From positions 16,148,051 to 16,212,050 of the forward strand of contig OX637391.1 of the NCBI GenBank assembly GCA_951799425.1: a DNA stretch of 64,000 bases, read 5' to 3'. Source of the stretch: Ilex aquifolium (taxonomy: Eukaryota > Streptophyta > Magnoliopsida > Aquifoliales > Aquifoliaceae). The position numbers were made by a program, and so were the translations under genes. The notes below the pieces were generated by a model, which was given only the letters and a program-made list of their open reading frames with translations, did not search any database and had not been told where the DNA came from. This document shows, piece after piece, positions 23,110 through 36,184 of this stretch (the stretch's first letter is position 1; every line of letters starts with the position of its first letter).

Positions 23110-24752
23110 TTAAGACCTAGCCCGGACTGACGGGTCAACCCGGAAATTCGATGAACCAGGACTGTTGAAATTTGATCAAAACTCTAATTATCAAGAAGGA
23201 GAATTTGTTAGATAATTAATGTGAGAATCTTGAATGGAATAAGAAATGTATTGGAGGAGTCCTAATAAACCATTGGTAGGTTTGTTCGTGACTAAATCAA
23301 ATAGGAAATAAATTGAAAGAGTTTTAATATACTATGAATAGGTATATTAGGCATGTGATAAGAAACATAAAAATCAAGTTGTATCTAAAAAGTTTGAGTT
23401 ACAATATTTTATCCCTATAAATAAGATTGAGTATTATGTAATCAGTTATCAGATGACCAGTTTTCTAGTGAATAATACTTTGATATAAATTTTTTGTCCA
23501 TAGATATAGGTACGGTGTACCGGGAGGATATACTGTATTGAACCACATTATATCTTTGTGTCATGTTTTATTATTATTATTTTTTTTATCTTTGAATCCT
23601 TATCTTTCAACAAATATTTTTTGTATTAATTATCCGTTATACAAAACCAACAAACCTTTCACTAGTTAGATCTGTCGGGCAATAAAATTACCCATAACCG
23701 TTGAACCGGGAGGTTTTTAGAACTGCTCAAACCGAACAATTATGGGTGAATCGGGTGGGTCAAGTATTTTTATAAAAACCACACTTGTTGGGCATTTCTT
23801 CTCTAATCTGAGACCTCATCGTCACCCTCACCCTCACCCTCACCGCCTCAACTCCCGCCTCTCTCAATTCTCTCTCTCTCTCCCCCCTTCGGATCTGTCA
23901 CTCTCCAATCACCACAGAGGCAATTAGATCACAAATTCTCCTCTGGCTATTAATTATTAAGCATATATATTATTGTTAATTATTTTTATTCATTTTTTTA
24001 TTATATAACCGGTCTAACTATAGGGGCGGCCCAAGACTATTTGAAGCCTAAAACAACTACTATAAATAAGACTTTTTATTTTTAAAATTAATTAATTTTT
24101 ATTTAAAAATTATTTTTTTAGATTAAAAGTAGTCTAATCTTTGTTGTGATAGTTGATCATAGGGAAGATTTTATTAATTTTAATTTTAAACAATCATAAT
24201 CTACTGATTTTAAATTTTCTAGTTTAATAAAAAAAATATTTTAGTTTATTTTTCATAATAGAAATAAAAAAAAATCGTAACACAAAAAAAAAGAAAAGAA
24301 GAGGATTTGTATTTACTAGAGAATGAGGGTCTTAGTTTACTAGAGAGAGAGAGAATGGTTACAAATGAATAATATGTTTAGGTTGACTAGTTAAAATTAT
24401 TTTTTTAACCCTCAGCTTTTTCTTTTTTCTTTTTTAATTTATTTTAGTATATTTTTAATATTATGGGTTAGATTCATGAGCTCAATCTACTTAAATTTAT
24501 TTTTGATTGAGTTTAAATTTTTGTCAGACTTTTTTTAAGGCCTAAAATCTTATGGATTTAAAAATTTTAATTTGGACTACCTATGCACCTAAAAAATTTG
24601 AGGCATTCTTTGAATATGGGACCTAAAACCCAGACTTTGTTGGCCTTGTGATAGGGCCTACCCTATCTGACTAATAACCCAACGGTCAAACTAGTGACTC
24701 ATTAATCCGATCATTTTATCAAGTTGATCTATGAGCCGGGTTTAAAAACTAT
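23110..24752. mobile_element. Composite of nested repeats with CCCGG-rich ends
   Basis: The left edge TTTTAAGACCTAGCCCGG and right edge GAGCCGGGTTTAAAAACTA are inverted relatives, suggesting one older TIR element since broken by an LTR (23206-23612) and by another element starting near AGGGGCGGCCCAAG (about 24023). Three tandem CACCCT repeats lie near 23824-23841. Boundaries are approximate and no gene was seen. Confidence 0.4.
23206..23612 (+). mobile_element. Orphan copia-type 3' LTR, 407 bp
   Basis: Begins TGTTAGATAATTAATG, directly preceded by the purine tract AAGAAGGAGAA, and ends ATCTTTCAACA. A CTATAAATAAG box lies inside. Because the purine tract is retained, this is the 3' end of a truncated element rather than a clean solo LTR. 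No target duplication was seen. Confidence 0.55.
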
Positions 24753-24917
24753 GTCTGTGATGCAATAACTTAGAACATTAAACATCCAAATGTACCTACT
24801 TACCAAAAAAAGAAAAACAGCCAAATGTACCTGAAGATTTTATAAACTTCAAATTTTAAAATAGTAGAAACTGATAATTCAATAAAAAAAGTTTTAAAAG
24901 TTTTATTTTTATTTCAA

Positions 24918-25077
24918 CACACCTTCTATCAATTCAATGATTGCCTTGGTCAGCCGTTGTATGTTGAAATCATCAGATACACGCACTCAAATCCTCATCT
25001 CAAAGTGTGTCTGTACCCTTGGATCATTGTAGACCAGTTGAGAAAGTGTGGTCTTTCCAAGTCTCCCCATACCTACG
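24918..25077 (-). pseudogene. NBS-LRR P-loop fragment
   Basis: The minus strand gives [19 protein letters not shown] (P-loop/Walker A), then VQTHFEMRI, a stop codon where TGG for tryptophan is expected, then VRVSDDFNIQRLTKAIIEL (RNBS-A region). This is the nucleotide-binding start of an NB-ARC domain of the same class as 61749-64000. The next element (25078) cuts off the sequence 5' of the P-loop. It probably belongs to the dismembered gene that also includes 19403-19876 and 25606-25798. Confidence 0.85.
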
Positions 25078-25330
25078 CCTGTCAAAATTTGATATGACAA
25101 GATTAACCGACATAAATTAAACTGGTTTGAGTGAGACCTTAACGGGTTCGGCTGATAAACGAGTTAACCTGCTAAACACGTTTAATAAACGGGTCGTGTT
25201 CGGGTGAAACCTATTAACCCGTTTATCCGTTTAAAAAAATAATATAATAATAAATTAATAATTATTTTAAAAAAATTAGTCAAAATTAAAAATATTATAT
25301 ATAAATATATGGTAAATGAGTTAAAAAAGT
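25078..25330. mobile_element. Truncated MITE of the 22243 family
   Basis: GTCAAAATTTGATATGAC, CACGTTTAATAAACGGGTCG and CCCGTTTATCCG follow the left half of the element at 22243-22940 almost base for base, but the right half is missing. It abuts the NBS P-loop fragment. Confidence 0.65.
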
Positions 25331-25417
25331 TCTTATTTCAAAAATATTAAGTACAGAGGTAGTGGCTTACACCATTTGCGGTGTTCGATGTGGGAATACA
25401 TCTTTTTTATCATTCTA

Positions 25418-25798
<381 letters not shown>

Positions 25799-26243
25799 AC
25801 TCTCTTTGATTTCGGAACTCTACTTACTCGGAAGGAAATTGAGATCAGAAAGGATTGGAAGCTGAACCAATATTATTGCTCACACTTTGGCAATGGAAAT
25901 GAATGGAACAGGATAAATTACACGCAGAACTCCTCAGGTTTTTTACTTAATTACTTGAATCCCTCACATTAAATATTACACCTAAACCTCCTAAAGGTCG
26001 TATGTGTATAACACATAACCCCTTGTCGTAAGTTTCCGTTAATGTAGCCGTTAAAAATTCATGATGTCATTCTAATAAACAATTATAATTCTCATACTAC
26101 CCTTTAATTTGTGGGCCAACTATTAGTTAATTGTCTAGCCACACCAACGTTCAAGCTCAATCTTACTGTTGAAATTGAACAAAACAAAAAAACAACAGTT
26201 TTATAATAACAATTTGTCAGCTGATAAACAAACAGAGGAATAA

Positions 26244-27293
26244 GAGCATCTCTAACCCAGCTATCTAAAATAGTTACTCAAAATATATTTAAATATTGTA
26301 TTATATACTTTAGTTAACCACTTTTTCAAATTTACTCCAACAACGCTATCTATTTTAGCTAACCACTTCAACTAACTTTCAATAATAAAATTCAAAAAAT
26401 AACAATTCAACTATACATTGTATAAATTTAATCAATTATGGGCTACAAGAGTAAATATCATAAAAGATGGACTACAAGAGTAAATATCATAAAATACTTG
26501 AGTGGGTTTTGTTGGATTTTTATTGAATTTTGGGGTGGTTTACTAAATTTTTTGGGGGTTTACTAAATTTTTAGGAGAATTTTATTGGATTTTTTTACTA
26601 CCTTCTTGATCTTCTCATACAAAGCCCACCCCACCAATAAAAATACAGATGGTAAAATCCCCAAATTCATACGAACCCAGATGATGCTTCAAACTGGGAA
26701 ATCAAACAGAGAAAGAGCGAGAGCCACAAAATCATGTTTCAAACCCAGATGTTGCTTCAAACCTAGATGATCCCCAAACACCAACTGCCACCGCCTCAGG
26801 AGCCACAAAAGCAATCCTCTGTCTCTCACCCCGCAATACCCAAGAATCCAAACTGTTGATGAACAACGTCCAAAGATTCAAATCTCCAAGGGCCCGAATC
26901 AGAAGAAGTTCTAACCGCGAGGATTCGATTGAAGTGTGCCCTAAATCCTCTCGTCCAAGCCACCAAAACCCTCCTCTTCACTCTTTCTTGTTCAGTGCCC
27001 CTCCTATTCTCCGAATGTTCCTTTAACAAGAGAGGACTGAGTGTGTAGATCTTGATCTGGACTAGTAACTAGATGTATCTGGACTGATCTGCGATGATGA
27101 AGCTTCTGTGGAGTGAGGATTTTGGCGCAAAAAATGGCATTTGTTTATAAAGCAGCTAGCCGGGGAGGTCGCTACATGCAGCGAGCAAATATCGAGTTAT
27201 CTAAAATACCTAGCGGGATACCTAGTCCATTGGAGCTAACATTTCTGAACTGACTATCTAAAATAGCTAAAAACGCCCTTTTAGATAGTGCTC
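26244..27293. mobile_element. Harbinger-like MITE, about 1050 bp
   Basis: Left end GAGCATCTCTAACCCAGC, right end (reverse-complemented) GAGCACTATCTAAAAGGGCG, with TAA repeated on both sides (26241-26243 and 27294-27296). CTATCTAAAATAG and similar phrases recur near both ends. Reading frames inside are not convincing. Confidence 0.75.
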
Positions 27294-27296
27294 TAA

Positions 27297-28645
27297 GAGC
27301 ATCTCCAAAAAGCTAGCTAAACCCTTCCTTAGCTATTTTAGATAGCTTCTTCTTAAAATGTGGCTCCAACAGACTAGTTATTCCCCTATCTATTTCCCAT
27401 AACCTTCTTTTCGCTCGCTCCATCTAGCTAGCCGGTCTCTTCCTCGCTCCATCCTCCTCCTCTTCGAGTCTCAGAGACTCTGCCTCTCCCTACCTCTCTC
27501 TACCACAAGCACCCTGAAATCTTAAGCCACAAAACCTAAATCCAAATCTGAAATTTTAAGCCACAAAACCACAAAACCTGAAATCTTACTGTTGCCTCTC
27601 AAGCCACAAAACCTAAGGGACGAACTGTGAGGGGATGGGACTGCTGTGAGGGGATGGGGCCTGAGGGACGAAGAGAGAAGAAGAAACAGCCTGAGGGACG
27701 AACTGTGAGGGGATGGGGACGCTGGACTGCTCTGCGGTTCTGCCTTCTACCCTGTTTTGATAATTTCACCCCCTTCTCTCTCTCTCTCTCTCCTTATATG
27801 ACTCGTGGGTTTTATGATATGGGGTTTTTTTTTCTTGTTGATGTCTAGCTTAATATTGAAGCGTAAATGGGTTTCAATTCTTGCAGATATATTATGCTTT
27901 TCTTTGCAGTACTTGGGTTCGATTATATGGTTTTTGCTGTTGTATTTGTGGATGGGTACTTGGGTTTATCTCTGTCACACACACACACACACACACACAC
28001 AGTGTTCTAATGTTTTGTTTTTCTTCGTCGTTGGTTGATTTTGATGAGCTTAGGAGTTCTACAAGTATATAAAGTTTATTGGGTATTGAGAATTTTACTT
28101 ACAAACTACAAATTTTTTGAATGACAGCACCGGAATTTGTTTACTCTGTCCAAGAACGAAATCACTTGGTTTCAATGGGTATCTTGGAGAAAGCAAAGGG
28201 TATCTGTACCAGTAATGGGGTATATTGCTACTTCATTTGGTTTAATTCATTCACTGCAATGCTGTCCAATTATCAGGTTTTCGGAACCCTCTTGAAAAAG
28301 ATTGCATGATCCTTTCTGCTTATCTTCTAGGTTTTTTTTTTTCTCTTTTTCCGTCTACTTTGATTTTTTCTTCAGCATAATAACATCCATTAGACTGATT
28401 GCCAAATTATGGTATTTTTCAAGTGCTTATGATCAATTCTCTTCTCTTACCTTGATTTCCTTTTGCATTGGACTTTAGCGAATGATCGAATTTTTTCTTT
28501 TCTTTATACAAATTTCAGTTCTAGTTGTCACTGAATCTATTCAAGAAGAAAAAGTAAAGATATCTAGGGTGAAATTATCAAAACAGAGTAGCCCATAATT
28601 AATAATATTTATACAACGTATAGTTGAATTGCTACATTGGGTTAA
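27297..28645. mobile_element. Second GAGCATCTCC element, right end uncertain
   Basis: Starts GAGCATCTCCAAAAAGCTAG immediately after the TAA of the previous element. Near 28590-28640, GCCCATAATTAATAATATTT and GTATAGTTGAATTGC are the inverted form of 26395-26441 in the first element, so both belong to one family with long inverted arms. No clean right terminus was found. The interior contains TC- and CA-rich microsatellites. Confidence 0.5.
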
Positions 28646-29792
28646 AACCCCTTAAAAAAAAAAAAAAAAGAAGTAATGAAACCCCAATCAATTTTGTTTC
28701 TGAAAAAAGCTCCAAAATAACCAAATACAAGGGATTAATCCCTGATCAATAAAACAAAAACTGACAAAAAAAAAAAGACAATTGCTTTCTGCTTAATCAG
28801 TAAAAAAATAAACTAATTAGTAAAACAAAATTGATTTTTAGTGTTTGAAGTTAGGGGTTGTGAACCTCAAAATCAACGAGCAGTCGAGAGCTAATTAGGA
28901 TATGCGTGCAGATAGAGAGAGATAAAAAAGCTGAGTTTTTTATGTTGTCATCGGTACAACAAAAACCCAAACCCAAACGAAGCCCTAATCAGTTCGGAGT
29001 TTTCAAAAAAAATTGAAACCTAATCAGTAAAGACTTTTCAAATAAACGAACAGGCTTTCAAACAAACAAATATAAGCATCAAAAAATCCTCATCAGTGTA
29101 GACTCCTCAAGAAAGCCTCGACCAGTGCAGACGTGTCAGAAAACCTAAAAATCTTAAGCTAGAACCATCATATTTGGCTTATGGTGAGAACGAAAAGGGT
29201 GAATTTTTTCAGTTTGTTTGAAAAAACCCCTAGTTTGTTTAAAAAAAACCCTGATTTTCTACAAAAAAAAAAACCCTAATTTTTCTAAAAAAAACCCTAA
29301 TAAGATGTGGATGTGCACCTTTTAGCACCTTAGAACCTTCCACCTCCTAATAATCTTCGATCCGCTTGGGAACTTTAGACTCCGATCCCAAGAAACATCA
29401 GAGCCCAAAGAATTCTTCATATTGAGAGAGACGTGAGACCGATTGTAGTAGATTTGGTGGGTGTAAAAGGGGGAAAGCTTATATACCAATTGAGGGGTAG
29501 TTTAGTAATTGTCAAGGACTTCAAAAATATTTAGGGGTACTTACGTCCTTTCAATGGTTCCGTTCCCACCGTCAATTAATTGTCAGCCTTAGGGAAAGTA
29601 GGTTTAATATTTGAAATATTAGGGATTTAGGTGATTAATTATCAAACTGGAGAGAATTTTAATGTAATTTAACCCATATAAAATAACAGTATCAATTCCA
29701 ATAAATTAAAAGAAATTCACTGAGAAAGTACCGGCCAAGGCACGTGCATATACACTTTAGTATAGTATCCCGATTAAAACAAGTTATCTACT

Positions 29793-29880
29793 ATATTTAT
29801 AAGTAGATTGGGCCCCACACCTCTTGGTACCATGTTTTTGTACAGCAGTCATGACAATAACGAGGGCAATTAAAAGAAAA
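29793..29880. repeat. Dispersed repeat copy A2
   Basis: Matches 1-85 of the window with about nine differences. Just upstream (29786) lies TCTACTATATTTATAAG, resembling a Helitron 5' end. Confidence 0.55.
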
Positions 29881-29989
29881 AAAATTTCAGTCACACTCTT
29901 TCTATTTTTTAAATTTTTGCTCATATCTCTTGTCAGATTAAAAGTGTTAATTAGAATGTACCTTTACTAAATTGCTCATAACATATTTT

Positions 29990-30737
29990 AGGAAAAACTC
30001 CATCTACACCCTCTTTAGATAAGCATATCTTCAATGAGACCCTCTCTATTTTTTAAAATTTTTTACGTATTAAAATTCGATTTGAGTTAATTAAAATTTG
30101 AGTTGACTAAAAATTATATTTTTTTTTGCATATTAAAATTTGAGTCGATTAAAATTTTATTTGAGGCTCAAATCAAATTTTAATCAGGTCGCATTAAATT
30201 TTAATCGACTTAAATTTTAATATGTAAAAAATAAATTTTAATCAACTTAAATCGAATTTTAATAATAAAAAATTATAAATTTTAATTGACTCGAAGCAAA
30301 TTTTAATCGGGATTAACAACTCAAGTATAGCTCAAATCGACTCGAATTTTAATACGTAAAAAAAGATTTTTGATAGGCTCGAATTTTAATATGTAAAAAA
30401 ATATAAAATTTAATCAGCTCGAATCGAATTTTAATCGACTCAAATTTTAATATATAGAAAAAAAAAATTTAATCAGCTCAAATTTTAATATGTAAAAAAA
30501 ATAATTTTAATCGGCTTGAATTTTAATCGAATTTTATGTAGAAAGATTGTTTGAGATTTATGTAGGGGTACTTTTGGTATTTTAGATAATTTATTTTTGT
30601 TATAAATGGTGGTTTAATGGTAGGGGTGTCAGTGATATTTAAATATAAACTAAAAAAAGTATCAGTGATGTTTTTGAGAATAAAGAAGGTATTTTTTTAA
30701 ATATGATCCATTAAACCAATGTGGTTGAAATTTTCCC
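29990..30737. mobile_element. TIR element with internal tandem repeats
   Basis: Left end AGGAAAAACTCCATCTACAC and right end GGTTGAAATTTTCCC. The subterminal ACACCCTCTTTAG phrase parallels the element at 49373-51030. The interior (about 30060-30540) is an irregular array of AATTTTAATCGACTC/AAATTTTAATATGTAAAAA units, in direct and inverted forms. It is noncoding. Confidence 0.6.
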
Positions 30738-30872
30738 ATTAAAATAAAAGAAGTCAATGAAATTGGGATGTTTATTCCATGAGTTGGAAATCATGTGGAG
30801 TGTTTAAAATATCAGTTGCTTTATATAGTTGAGGCAGTAAATGAGAGAAATTCACCAAAGGCATGCTTCTCA

Positions 30873-31242
30873 CACTAAAAGAATTAAGGTTTTTTGAGAT
30901 AAATTTTTGAGAATTTTTTTTAATGATGATAATGCTAATATAAAAGGTTTATTTGTTGCTACAAATATTATTTGTGACGGTAGTTGCCGCCACAAAGATT
31001 TTTTGAGACTATACTTATTATGGCGTGGCATGCCGACACAACACTTTGTCATAATAAGTGGAGTCTCAAAAAAATTTTGTGACGGCAACATCCCGTTTCA
31101 AATAGTATTTGCGGTAGCAAATAAATCTTTTATGATAACAATACTGACACAAAATTTTTTTTTTCTCAAAAGCACACTTTTTTTGTGACTGTAAACATTG
31201 TTGCCATAAAAAAAATTCTCAAAAATCCTAATTCTTGTAGTG
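30873..31242. mobile_element. CACTA MITE, 370 bp
   Basis: Starts CACTAAAAGAATTAAGG and ends CCTAATTCTTGTAGTG; the reverse complement of the end is CACTACAAGAATTAGG. It is flanked by TCA on both sides (30870-30872, 31243-31245), the 3-bp duplication of CACTA elements. The interior has TTGTGACGG and GTTGCCGCCAC repeats. No transposase is encoded. Confidence 0.9.
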
Positions 31243-31245
31243 TCA

Positions 31246-33579
31246 AAAACTTATTTTTTAAAATCAATCACTTTTTAACTTATTTTTCAAACTCAAGCAC
31301 TTTCAGAAATATTTTTCTAGCCCAATCATTTTTAGAAAACGTCATATTAAATGACACCTTCATTGTCCAAAATGTCTATTAAAATGACGTGTCCTAATAA
31401 TAAAAAATAATTAAAATACAATGATAAAAACGTCATTTGAAGTGACTTATAAACTATGAAAGTTAATAAATGTAATAATATTTGATGAAAATAGTGAATG
31501 TTTATTTTGATCTATTTTAATGTTTATCAATAAATTAATATTTGTAAGGCCTTGTTATTAATATTATTATAACATATGTTTTGTTTTTTAATATATTATA
31601 ATTTTATTATTAGCGAAAAAATTATAATATTATCCTAATTAGTCATATCCTTGTTGTCCTAGTATCCTATAATTTCATATATTTTCGTATCTATCTACGT
31701 ATCCTTGCTTCCGGAAAAAAGAGGTTCATAGAAGTTGCTTCGTATTTTCTTGACTATCACCATTCACCACTTTGCTAATGTACCTTCTACCGCATTGGTA
31801 AGGATCACCCATTCCATACATAAAGTTTGGTAGCAAGGTTGCCTCTTTTTAGCTATTCATCCCGCATTATTTTGATGGCAATATGATTAACATTGTATAT
31901 TGCGTGATTTATGTATTAATTATTGGCTAATTACATTGGGCAAGACATTAATTACTTCGAATTAATTGAGATTTGGATATCATCTTCTTTTTTGTAGTAT
32001 TTGTCTAATTTTGCAGGTAAATTAATAAAATTTTTGATGTGAATGACAAAGCATATAAAGGAAAGAGATCCAAATCAACAAGAAGAAAAAAAAAAGGATT
32101 TTCTGCCTAATGCGTCTGGACGGTGGATCAAGCACATCCGGACAGAAGTTCCAAAGACTGTCTAAGAAAACATTGAAGAGTCTAGATGAAGGAATGCAAG
32201 TGTTCGGACTTAACCTCCAAAGATCAACGAGTCCGGATGGAGGAAAACACTCGTTCGGACGCGTGTAGTTGAGGGGCCAAGACACCAATGCATATCCGGA
32301 AGGAGGAAAGCAAGTGTTTGGACACGATGACGATTTTTGCCCGGTCTTCTTAGACTTTGATGTAAATTAGGTTTTTGCTTCCCATCACCTATACAGGGGT
32401 GTAGGCTTTACATTATATTCGTCTTTTTACAGGCCTTTTTCTTTCTAGCTTTTGGTTTATTTTTCTTATGGGCTGCTAAAAAGTCCAAATTAAAGCTAGG
32501 GAAGATATTTTCAATAAAGCTCAGTATTTATTCTTGATCCAATATTTTTAAAGGTTTTTTAGGTGTTGGTACATTTTTTTATACTTATTTAGCCAAAAGT
32601 GTATGGAAAAGTTATTTATTCATTTAAGTACAATTTTTATAAAACTTTTTTGGTTTAGGTACAAAATTCAAATGAATTAAAATCCTTTTTACCTAAACAC
32701 CCTCCCTTAATTTATGCAGCAATATTTGGCAATTATTTGAGGAACCAAATATGTAAAGATTCCATAATTGTTATCTTCATTTTTTAAAATTTGAATGAGC
32801 AGTTTTTTATGGAATGAACGGTTTGCCAACTCGGCTGTAGAGGGTATTCAACAGTAGAATTACAAAATTTCTCCGGTGGTGGATACGTCGTAAAAGCGAT
32901 TGCAAATATCAATCATCAGTATCGTCTTGAAGGTTAGTTGTTAAATTTTTTTTTTTTTTATTCGGCATCTTCTTGTTGGGAAATTACTATGTTTGATCTT
33001 GTTTTATGTTTGTTCGCTGATGAAATGAGTGGAAAAACAAAACCGAATTCATTCTAATGGGTGTAACTGTTCTTAATTGGTGTATCTATTTTTTCATTAT
33101 ACTGGGTGTATCTATTTCTGATTTTACTCGGTTTTTTTTTTTTTGGAAATTCCTATGTTCATCATCTTGAAGGTTAGTTGTTAATAATTTTATTTATTAT
33201 TTTATACGGTCATGTTTGTTGGAGAATTCCTATGTTTGATCTTGGTTTATGTATGTCCCATGATGAATTGAATTGGGAATAATATCTGCCTTGATTCTAA
33301 GGGGTGTAACTGGTTCAATTTCTTTTTTTCGTTGATGGCATGAAGGAAACGAAAAATTGTTATGTTTTTTTGTCAGAGTTATGTTTTAGCCATTATCAAT
33401 TTTTGGTAGAACCTGTATATTGTTACTATTTCTTGTTTTATGTTTTTCTCCCAGTATGACACTAATTAATTCAGTCATTATTATTTTTTTTTCATGTAAC
33501 TGTTGTATATAACTGTTTTTTTTTTTGTTGTTCTGTATTGATACATTGTCATTGATCTTTTTAATGTCGTAATCAGGAA
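31246..33579. other. AT-rich intergenic and 5' region of the Mutator-like element
   Basis: At 32100-32340, repeated CCGGACGGAGGA/AGTGTTCGGAC phrases recall LTR-retrotransposon debris, without coding motifs. From about 33050 GTAACTG motifs like those of the Mutator-like element appear, so the element starts somewhere before that; no terminal repeat was identified. Confidence 0.4.
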
Positions 33580-35957
33580 ATGGAGGGAATTGTGCTGCTT
33601 GTATGCAAATATGATATTGACACCTTTATTATCAGATGTTCTTCTCGTGCAACATTTGATTTCATTTATGGTAGGATTTGCGGAAAATGGGAGGAATTGG
33701 GTATTTTGAATGTTGTCATGTCATATTCTATTCCGGGGCACCCAAAATGTTGTTTGCAAAATGATGAGAATTTGCGTAATATGTTTGATATAATGCGCTT
33801 GATAAATGTCAATCACGTTGAGGTCATTGTAAGTAGGCAAGATAAAGAGTCACGTTTGGTGACTGATGATAATTTGCTTGAAGATGTTCATATTTGCGAC
33901 GATGGGGTTGAGTGTGATGATGATTTGCTCCCTAGCTTTTGCGCACATACGAAAAAAGTATTGTTGACAGCTGGGTGGTCAAATGAAATAAGCCGTGTAG
34001 GCCAAAGGTTTGAAGGTGGTGTCACACATTTCAGGAAGGCTTTGTGCAAATACTCAATAGAGATTGGATTCAAGTTTAATTATGTGAGGAATTGTAGGGA
34101 TAGGGTTATTGCTGAGTGTGCCTCGAAGTATGATAAAGGGTGTGGATGACATGTAAATGCTACTATTCAGAAACTTAATGGTTTCTTTTACATACGGAAA
34201 ATGAATAATGAACACACCTGTGGAGTAGCTCTACGTACCACAAAGAACAAGATATTATCTTGTAATTTGATTGGAGATTTGATTGTTGATAATGTCCGTG
34301 ATCAGACGTCCACTCGTCCAGTCGACGTGGTTAGTGATTTCCTTACATCTTATGGTCTTGACGTATCTTATCACCAAGCTTGGATGGGGGTGGAAAAAGC
34401 AAAAGGTATGCTTTTTGGGGATCATACGTTGTCGTACAAACAGTTACGTTGATATGTGGATGCTGCGAGTAATACAAACCCTGGAAGCCATATAGTTTTG
34501 CATTGTGATGATGAGTCTAACCGTTTCCATAGATTGTTTGTGTCCTTCAAGGCTTGTATTGATGGTTTCAATTATTGTCGTCCAATTTTATTCATTGATG
34601 GGACATTCATTAAAGGAAAGTACAAATGATGCATTCTTTCAGCAATTGGGAAGGATGGTAATCAGGGTATAGATCTTTTATCCTTTTTTATTTTAAAGTG
34701 CGATTTACTTTTTGTATTTTCTTTGTGTTTTAATTGTCTACTGTAACTGTATAATGTATATTTTTGAGATTTTTCAATAGTGTAACTGTATGTGTTTATT
34801 GTAACTATTTTTAATATAACTGGTTGGTGTATATTTGTTGAACTGATGTGAATCTGTAGGCAATCATTTTAATATTTTACTTAACTATTTACATTTATCT
34901 TTGTATTTCAGGATTATACCCATTAGCGTTTGCGATTGTTGACTCAGAAAATGAGGCAAATTGGTTATGGTTCTTACAACAACTGTCAGAGATTTTGGAT
35001 CCGGATAGGGACATTACATTTGTCTCTGATCGTAATGTCGGTTTGTTGGAAACAATGCCAAAGATTTTTCCAAGGTGTCACCACGCTTTCTGTTTGCAGT
35101 ACTTGAAGGCGAACTTGCGGGACAAGTTTAGTGGTAGTCGTTATTCAAATGGATTTAGGGAGCATATGGTGGTGTTGTTGTGTGAGTGTGCTTATGCCCC
35201 AACTATTTCACTGTTTACCCAAAAAATTGAAGCTTTTCGAAGTGAGGGTGGTTACATTGTCCAACGTTTTTTGGATAATCTTCCATACGAGCATTGGGCA
35301 AATGCATACTTTAAAGGTAGACGTTATGGCGAGATGAACTCTAATGCAGTGGAGTCGTTCAATTCGTGGATTATGAAAGCATGACATTTACCCATTACGA
35401 GCATGGTTGACACTATTCGGTGTCAAATTATGAATCAAATTGGTGCTAGGATGATCACTGCGTGTACATGGAATGAAAATTTATGTCCTGAGATGGATTC
35501 AAGATTACAGGTTGCATTTGCCAAAAGCAGGTCTTGGACTGTTAGTGTTTCGAACAATGGTGTGTATGAAGTTAATTCAAATCCTTCTGTTTCGGTCGAC
35601 ATTCAGAATGGGACGTGTTCATGCTTTCAATGGCAGATTAATGGGTTTCCTTGTGCTCATGCAGTAGCAGCAATACGTAAGAGTGGGAGAAACATGAATG
35701 AGTTTGTTGATTATTATTATCATGTTAGTACATACAAGAAATCATATGCTCAACCTATACTCCCAATCCCTACTCTTGGTCGTTCGGATTTCAATGTTGA
35801 CGAAGTTGATATTTTGCCACCATCAACTAAGAAGCAGCCGGGCCGACCCAAAAAATGTAGAATTAGGTCAAGGGGGGAACTTATTAGACGAATTCGATGT
35901 GGTCGGTGTGGACGGTTAAGTAGTCACAACAAGAAAACTTGTAAAGAACCTTTGTGA
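33580..35957 (+). pseudogene. MuDR-type transposase of a Mutator-like element
   Basis: Two exons: 33580-34666 and 34912-35957, with a GT-AG intron that keeps frame. N-terminal domain includes VGQRFEGGVTHFRKAL (MuDR DNA-binding region); the DDE-type core has LFIDGTFIKGKYK, a SDRN block, CHHAFCLQYLKANL and NAVESFNSW; a SWIM zinc finger reads CSCFQWQINGFPCAH; a C-terminal CGRCGRLSSHNKKTC knuckle follows a GRPKK basic patch. Four in-frame TGA codons (34147, 34450, 34627, 35382) interrupt it; three stand where arginine would fit (CGA to TGA) and one where glycine would fit. Otherwise the frame is continuous, so inactivation is fairly recent. The sequence CXC...CXH and the overall order are standard for plant MULEs. 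Confidence 0.92.
34667..34911 (+). other. Intron of the MULE transposase
   Basis: Donor GGTATAG after AATCAG, acceptor TTTGTATTTCAG. Splicing restores GNQ-GLYPLAFAIVD, the usual continuation in this family. GTAACTG motifs occur inside. Confidence 0.85.
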
Positions 35958-36184
35958 TTGGATTACTGTTTTACCATGACTACTAATTTTTTAATTTGAA
36001 TATTTCTTTTTTTTTCAGTTGCTGTTTTATTTTAGTAATTTCTCTTTTATGGATATGTTACTATGGAGGTTATAGTATGGGTGTAAATTTTTGTATGTTG
36101 AGTAAATTTTTGGGGGATGAATGGAAAATCAAAACTGGTAAATAAATGTGTGGCTCAACTTTGTTTTAAATTAAATACCTCCTC

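Larger units (their letters stand above)
25911..29675. mobile_element. Long-TIR (Mutator-like) element candidate with nested MITEs
   Basis: Left end GGATAAATTACACGCAGAAC and, reverse-complemented, right end GGGTTAAATTACATTAAAAT. The similarity extends loosely for over 100 bp inward (CACCTAAATCC- and CCTTAAGG-type phrases, then GTTCCGTT/TTTCCGTTAA). No 9-bp duplication was identified. Inside are a Harbinger MITE (26244-27293), a second related element starting at 27297, a (CA)n run (27976-28001) and about 1 kb (28.4-29.4 kb) with no known protein. Confidence 0.5.

Noticed and set aside
26826..27029. Minus-strand frame rich in arginine
   Set aside because: Lies within the Harbinger-like MITE; no domain.
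31877..33579. Missing 5' exons of pyridoxal kinase
   Set aside because: I looked for the conserved N-terminal phrases (GYVGNKSA, FSNHTGY) by eye in 27-33.5 kb and found none.
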